Assembly: GCA_016946835.1 (NCBI GenBank)
Contig: JACVTC010000315.1
Location: 25,001-48,532 of the forward strand
Direction: 5' to 3'
DNA: 23,532 nucleotides
From: Neocallimastix lanati (nom. inval.)
Taxonomy: Eukaryota > Neocallimastigomycota > Neocallimastigomycetes > Neocallimastigales > Neocallimastigaceae
Positions 19,407-23,532 of the stretch are shown piece by piece. A program made the translations under genes and the position numbers. The first letter of the stretch is position 1. Every line of letters starts with the position of its first letter. The notes under the pieces are model-generated. The model had not been told where the DNA came from, made no database searches, and worked only from the letters and a program-made list of their open reading frames with translations.

Positions 19407-19446
19407 ATGGGAGCAGAAGCACTCCCAATGACAAAACAATAGCTTC
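19394..19446 (+). promoter_or_regulatory. -1 ribosomal frameshift signal: TTTAAAC plus H-type pseudoknot
   Basis: The heptamer T TTA AAC (19394-19400) is phased for gag as X XXY YYZ. After a 7-nt spacer holding the gag stop, stem 1 TGGGAG (19408-19413) pairs with CTCCCA (19422-19427). Its 8-nt loop holds GAAGC (19416-19420), which pairs with GCTTC (19442-19446). Loops are 2, 1 and 14 nt, the last A-rich, which is the classic geometry. The pol frame is open from 19370, so the 37-nt overlap includes the heptamer. Spacing, phase, pseudoknot and frame all agree. Confidence 0.85.
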
Positions 19447-22400
19447 ATTAAATAATTTACAAAATAATACTTTTACTAAGAATACTCCAATTGATAATAA
19501 TTCCTTTAACGAAGAATCTGAAGAATCTGATTTTAGTGAGGATGATATCATTATAAATGCTGTAAAAAGAAAAATGAATGATAATAACAGCGAAAAAGAA
19601 GAAAATAATTCCAAGAAAGTACATAAAAGTTTAAAAGATAATCCACGTCCTTTTGCAACTCCTGCTTTAAGAAAGAAGAAAGAAAATGAGCTGCATAATA
19701 AACCAAATAAAGTTTATAAAAATCAAATACTTCCTTCAATTTTAACTCAACCAAATATTAACAAAGAAAAACAAAAAGAAAAGGAATTAAGAAATATGAC
19801 AAGAGTAAGAGAAAGTAAAGAAGAAAACAACAATTATTCATCAAAAGGAAAGGAAAAAGTTGAATCTGAAGATATACTTGTAATCGATAAGGAAATAGAA
19901 GATATAGAAATGAATAAAGATAATCAACAAAATAAAACTAATACTTTGGAAAAATTAATTTCAACAAAAACTAAAGAAACTAATAATGAAAATACTCAGT
20001 TAGTAAAAAGGAATATCAAAATGATGAATAATAAAGAACCTTACAATATTATGGATGATTTAAATAATCTTAAATCCAGTATTACGATAGGTCAACTCTT
20101 GAATGCATGTCCGAAAATTCGTTCACAATTAACTCAAGGTTTAAAGTTAGAAAAATCTAAAATAATTGGAACTGTAGACAATGTAATAGCACGAACTTTA
20201 TTAGTGAATAACTATGATCATAGCTACATAAGTAAAAGTAATGAGGTAGCCGAAGAAGACTTAGCAATGGTTGATGCAAGTGTTGACGGAGTACTAGGAA
20301 AACTTTTAATTGATTCTTGTAGTAACCTAAGCATCGTTACTAAGCAGTATTTTGATAAATTACCTGGTGAATATGAAACAGTTGGAAAAAGTCGTGGAAG
20401 AATCCAACTAGCAACACAAGATGAAGAATACTCGGAAGGAATTATTGTTCAATTACCAGTAAAAATTAATAATTATGAATTTAATGCGGACTTTAGAATT
20501 ATTGAGAAAGAAGACTCATTTTATGATATGTTAATAAACTTTAAAACTCAAATCAATCATTGTTTATTTATTCATCCGACCTTAAACAGTTTATGTAAAC
20601 TTTTGTCAGAAAGTGAATACGAAGAAATAGCTAAAATAAATAATCAATATTATGATGAAGAAAGTATAATTTGCACTATTAGAAAAGTTAAAGAAACGAA
20701 TAATGAAAAGGAAATTATAAAGGAATTAACTCCAATGGAATTTATTGAGAGTGATGAATTTTTAAGTACCTTAAATAAAGATTATAAAGAACAAATTATT
20801 AAAATTCTCAAAGAAATGATTGACATAGTTGCCACTTCAACAGAAGAACTAACTCCTTCTAAACTTTCACCACATAAGATCCGTTTGAAAGCAAATGCAA
20901 AGCCAGTAAAATTAAGAAGTTATAGGTTAACTAAATTAAAATCAGATATCTTAAAAGAAGAACTTACAAAGCTTATTAAGAAAGGATTGATAGAACCATC
21001 CTGTTCAGAATGGTCATCTCCAGTAGTACTCATTCTAAAACACAATGGAAAGTGGCGCTTGTGTATTGACTACCGAAAAGTCAATGATATGACAGAAAAA
21101 GATTCTTATTCAGTTCCATATATAGATGAAATTTTTGATAGTCTCGGAGGATCTAAAATATTTACAACTCTTGATTTATTTTCTGGTTTTCACCAAATCT
21201 TAATGGATGAAGAAAGCGTTGAAGTAACCACTTTCACTACTAAGTTTGGAAATTATCAATTTAAGGTTATGCCTTTTGGACTTACTGGAGCTCCCTCAAC
21301 CTTCCAAAAAGAAATGAATAAAATTTTATTCCCTTTTATTGGTGAATTTGTTTATGTATTTATTGATGATGTTTTGATCTATTCAAAAAGTATCGAAGAA
21401 CATTTAATTCATATTAAACAAGTATTAGAAGTATTTAAAGAAAACAAGTTAAAAATTAATATTGAAAAGTGCCATTTTCTTCAAACTGAAGTTGATGTAT
21501 TAGGTCACAAACTTACTACTAAAGGATTAAGTCCCATGGAAAGTAAAATAACAGCTATTAAGAAGTGGGAAGCCCCTTCATCAATTCATGAATTAAGATC
21601 ATTTCTAGGAGCAATAGGGTATTATCGTGACTTTATCCCTAAATATGCTCAAATTACCTCACCTTTATGTAAATTATTGAAAAAGAATACTAAATATGAA
21701 TGGAATAAAGAACAACAAGAAAGCTTTGAACTCCTAAAAGAAAAATTAATCAATGCACCTATTCTAAAATTTCCGTCATTTGACAAACCTTTTATCATTA
21801 GAACTGATGCTTCGTATAATGGAATTGGTGGAGTTCTTTTACAAAAAGAAGAAGAAACCGGTAAGGAGCATCCAATACACTTTATAAGTAGAAGTTTGAA
21901 GAAAACTGAAAAGAATTATGGTATCACAGATTTGGAAGGAACAGCTTTATTTTACTGTATGACTAAATTTAAATCTTATATTGAAGGAAATCCATTACCT
22001 ACAACTATTTACACAGATCATAAACCATTAGTTGGTTTATTTAAGAATAAAGAACCTTTGAATGCAAGGCAAACAAGATGGTGTCTAACCGCTAGTATGC
22101 TTGGAATTAATATAAAATATGAATCAGGCAAAAAGAATGTGTTAGCTGATGCTCTTTCAAGAATGAAAAGTAAGGAAGAGAGAAAGATATTATTAACAAA
22201 AATTACTAATGGAAATAATGAAGAATTATTATCTAAGGTTATAAAGGAATTTATTAATGAAAAGTTTACTGTTATTGATGGTGAAGATTACTTTATCGAC
22301 AATGGAAATTATAGAAAATTAATAACGGACGAAAATGAAAGGTTTAAATTAATTTTAGAAGCTCATAATATTGGCCACGAAGGATATTACAAAACATATC

Positions 22401-23389
22401 AAAGACTTAAGAAAAACTTTTATTGGAATCATATGATTAAAGATATCAAAAGAATTGTTAGTAATTGTGAAAAATGCCAATTAAATCGTCCTCAACCATA
22501 TCCAGAACCAACCGAAAACCATCCAACTAAAGTGGAGGGTCCCTTTGTGCATTTAGGATTAGATATTATAGGACCGTTACCAAAAACAAGAAATAATAAT
22601 CAATATATTATAGTAACTGTTGATTACTTTACCAAATGGGTTGAAGCCGAACCCACTGAAAACATAACTTCCTCTGATATAATTAAATTTTTAATAAACG
22701 TTTTTGCAAGACATGGTGTACCTCAAGTTATTACTACTGATAATGGAGTCCAATTCACTTCTGATATGACTAAAATCTTTCTTGATCTTTATGATGTATA
22801 TGTTAAATTTGTAGCTACTTACCACCCTGAATCAAATGGCCTTACTGAAAATCGAAATAAAGAAATTGGAAAATTACTCCGTTTATTAGGAAGGAAAAAT
22901 CAAGATTGGGATGAAGTTTTACCTTCTGCTTTATGGGCACTTCGAACTACCAAAAATACAGCTACTGGACATTCTAGTTTTGAATTAGTATATGGAAGAG
23001 AAGACCAACAGCCTTATGATATAGCCATAAGAACAATTGAAAATGCAGGTAAATCATATGATGAAATCTTAATGGAAAAATTTGTTCGTCATTATCAATG
23101 GACTAGAGAAGCATGCGAAAATGTGAAGAATGCTAACAAGTATTGGGCAACAAGACGAGAAGAACAAATAAGTATGAAAAAAGGAAAAGAATTAAAGGCT
23201 GGTGATCTTGTTCTTGTTAGAAACTTTAGCCGCACTAAGCTAGAACCATATTACAATGGACCATTTAAAATTTTAAAAATTCAATTCAACACGGCAACCC
23301 TAATCGATCAGAAGACTGGAAAGCAACTCGATAGGAATGTTCACTTTAAAAATTTAGTAAAGTTTAACTCCGCTTACAGAGAAGCTTGA
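19400..23389 (+). CDS. pol: Pol polyprotein: protease, reverse transcriptase, RNase H, integrase
   Basis: Probably made only as Gag-Pol by -1 frameshifting: its frame is open from 19370 and needs no own start. The first in-frame ATG is at 19574, and the residue numbers here count from it (1271 residues). A Lys/Asn/Glu-rich spacer (1-200) precedes an aspartic protease around LLIDSC (Asp247). RT spans ~440-640, with Asp534 in LDLFSGF and Asp598/Asp599 in VFIDDVLIYS. RNase H has Asp745, Glu788, Asp815 and Asp859. Integrase has a zinc finger His931, His935, Cys965, Cys968 and the triad Asp997, Asp1056, Glu1092, with exactly 35 residues between the last two. A GPY/F module follows (LEPYYNGPFKI, ~1223-1233). 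The protein ends ~40 residues later without a chromodomain. The stop is only 18 bases before the 3' LTR. Confidence 0.95.
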   Translation, partial: LLNGSRSTPNDKTIASLNNLQNNTFTKNTPIDNNSFNEESEESDFSEDDIIINAVKRKMNDNNSEKEENNSKKVHKSLKDNPRPFATPALRKKKENELHNKPNKVYKNQILPSILTQPNINKEKQKEKELRNMTRVRESKEENNNYSSKGKEKVESEDILVIDKEIEDIEMNKDNQQNKTNTLEKLISTKTKETNNENTQLVKRNIKMMNNKEPYNIMDDLNNLKSSITIGQLLNACPKIRSQLTQGLKLEKSKIIGTVDNVIARTLLVNNYDHSYISKSNEVAEEDLAMVDASVDGVLGKLLIDSCSNLSIVTKQYFDKLPGEYETVGKSRGRIQLATQDEEYSEGIIVQLPVKINNYEFNADFRIIEKEDSFYDMLINFKTQINHCLFIHPTLNSLCKLLSESEYEEIAKINNQYYDEESIICTIRKVKETNNEKEIIKELTPMEFIESDEFLSTLNKDYKEQIIKILKEMIDIVATSTEELTPSKLSPHKIRLKANAKPVKLRSYRLTKLKSDILKEELTKLIKKGLIEPSCSEWSSPVVLILKHNGKWRLCIDYRKVNDMTEKDSYSVPYIDEIFDSLGGSKIFTTLDLFSGFHQILMDEESVEVTTFTTKFGNYQFKVMPFGLTGAPSTFQKEMNKILFPFIGEFVYVFIDDVLIYSKSIEEHLIHIKQVLEVFKENKLKINIEKCHFLQTEVDVLGHKLTTKGLSPMESKITAIKKWEAPSSIHELRSFLGAIGYYRDFIPKYAQITSPLCKLLKKNTKYEWNKEQQESFELLKEKLINAPILKFPSFDKPFIIRTDASYNGIGGVLLQKEEETGKEHPIHFISRSLKKTEKNYGITDLEGTALFYCMTKFKSYIEGNPLPTTIYTDHKPLVGLFKNKEPLNARQTRWCLTASMLGINIKYESGKKNVLADALSRMKSKEERKILLTKITNGNNEELLSKVIKEFINEKFTVIDGEDYFIDNGNYRKLITDENERFKLILEAHNIGHEGYYKTYQRLKKNFYWNHMIKDIKRIVSNCEKCQLNRPQPYPEPTENHPTKVEGPFVHLGLDIIGPLPKTRNNNQYIIVTVDYFTKWVEAEPTENITSSDIIKFLINVFARHGVPQVITTDNGVQFTSDMTKIFLDLYDVYVKFVATYHPESNGLTENRNKEIGKLLRLLGRKNQDWDEVLPSALWALRTTKNTATGHSSFELVYGREDQQPYDIAIRTIENAGKSYDEILMEKFVRHYQWTREACENVKNANKYWATRREEQISMKKGKELKAGDLVLVRNFSRTKLEPYYNGPFKILKIQFNTATLIDQKTGKQLDRNVHFKNLVKFNSAYREA

Positions 23390-23407
23390 GTCTTCGTCGG
23401 GGCATCT
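23390..23407 (+). other. Position of the polypurine tract (atypical)
   Basis: The 18 bases between the pol stop and the 3' LTR should contain the plus-strand primer. They read GTCTTCGTCGGGGCATCT, in which only the GGGG is purine-rich and four non-PPT-like bases separate it from the LTR. A normal PPT is not visible. Confidence 0.35.
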
Positions 23408-23532
23408 TGATAAGAATGTACTAAATAATGCATTCTTAATTAAATCTACGATTTATTTCTAATACATTATGTGTACATTATTATTTTTGTACTTTAATAA
23501 ATTTTTAAATCCAAAGATCAAAAATTAAATCA
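23408..23532 (+). repeat. 3' LTR, first 125 bases (rest beyond the window)
   Basis: Starts TGATAAGAATG and is identical base for base to 16289-16413. The window ends inside it. Confidence 0.95.

Larger units (their letters stand above)
16289..23532 (+). mobile_element. Ty3/gypsy-type LTR retrotransposon, inserted next to tRNA-Glu, 3' end cut off by the window
   Basis: A complete order of 5' LTR, structured leader, gag, pol and start of the 3' LTR is present. Domain order protease-RT-RNase H-integrase assigns it to the Ty3/gypsy (Metaviridae-like) group. The only 125 bases of 3' LTR that can be seen (23408-23532) match 16289-16413 without a difference. Both coding regions are open and the catalytic residues of RT, RNase H and integrase are intact, so the insertion looks recent and possibly active. 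If the integrase makes a 5 bp target duplication, TTTTA (16284-16288) should follow the 3' LTR outside the window. Confidence 0.92.

Noticed and set aside
19574-19576. ATG at 19574 as an independent start for pol
   Set aside because: The frame is open upstream to 19370 and a complete frameshift signal is present, so a Gag-Pol fusion is the better model.
18658-19754. Open frames in gag/pol at plus 18658-18924, minus 19354-19614 and minus 19551-19754
   Set aside because: Shadows of gag and pol; their Lys/Met/Leu-rich sequence reflects the acidic and Lys-rich coding strand.

Overview
The window is extremely AT-rich eukaryotic DNA and is most likely from an anaerobic gut fungus (Neocallimastigomycota). 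The strongest clue is the only intact host gene, which encodes a secreted glycoside hydrolase with a ricin-type lectin module and two six-cysteine fungal dockerins. That architecture is characteristic of fungal cellulosomes. The intergenic DNA fits too: poly-A/T runs of up to about 50 bases, AAT, AAAT and AAAAT microsatellites, and decayed transposons with fungal-type protein motifs.

Layout, left to right. Bases 1-664 (minus) hold the C-terminal end of a LINE reverse transcriptase, broken by a frameshift. Bases 659-1318 carry a pair of ~80 bp inverted repeats. Bases 1831-3936 (minus) encode the dockerin-bearing glycoside hydrolase. From about 3.95 to 10.75 kb I find no gene, only low-complexity DNA with several distinct tandem arrays. 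Bases 10775-11560 (minus) are a decayed MULE-type transposase. A ~148 bp foldback element lies at 11966-12113. Bases 13860-14900 (minus) are a heavily decayed LINE reverse transcriptase with microsatellites grown inside it. Homopolymers, an ATACC pentamer array and a 133 bp tandem repeat then lead up to a perfect tRNA-Glu(CUC) gene (16203-16274, minus).

From 16289 to the right edge is one apparently young Ty3/gypsy-type LTR retrotransposon on the plus strand. Its 5' LTR begins 14 bp upstream of the tRNA 5' end. The visible 125 bp of the 3' LTR are identical to the 5' LTR. It has a long non-coding 5' region with strong predicted RNA structure, then gag, then pol (protease, reverse transcriptase, RNase H, integrase with GPY/F module, no chromodomain). 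gag and pol overlap in the -1 frame, and the overlap holds a textbook -1 ribosomal frameshift signal: slippery heptamer TTTAAAC, a 7-nt spacer and an H-type pseudoknot.

The most interesting material is in this retrotransposon: its position at a tRNA gene (as in yeast Ty3, and reached here without a chromodomain), the frameshift pseudoknot, four tandem ~40 bp hairpin repeats with compensatory changes in the leader, a cluster of hairpins near the presumed RNA 5' end, and an unusual Asp-Ser-Cys protease motif. All structural statements come from reading the sequence by eye; no folding or database search was run.
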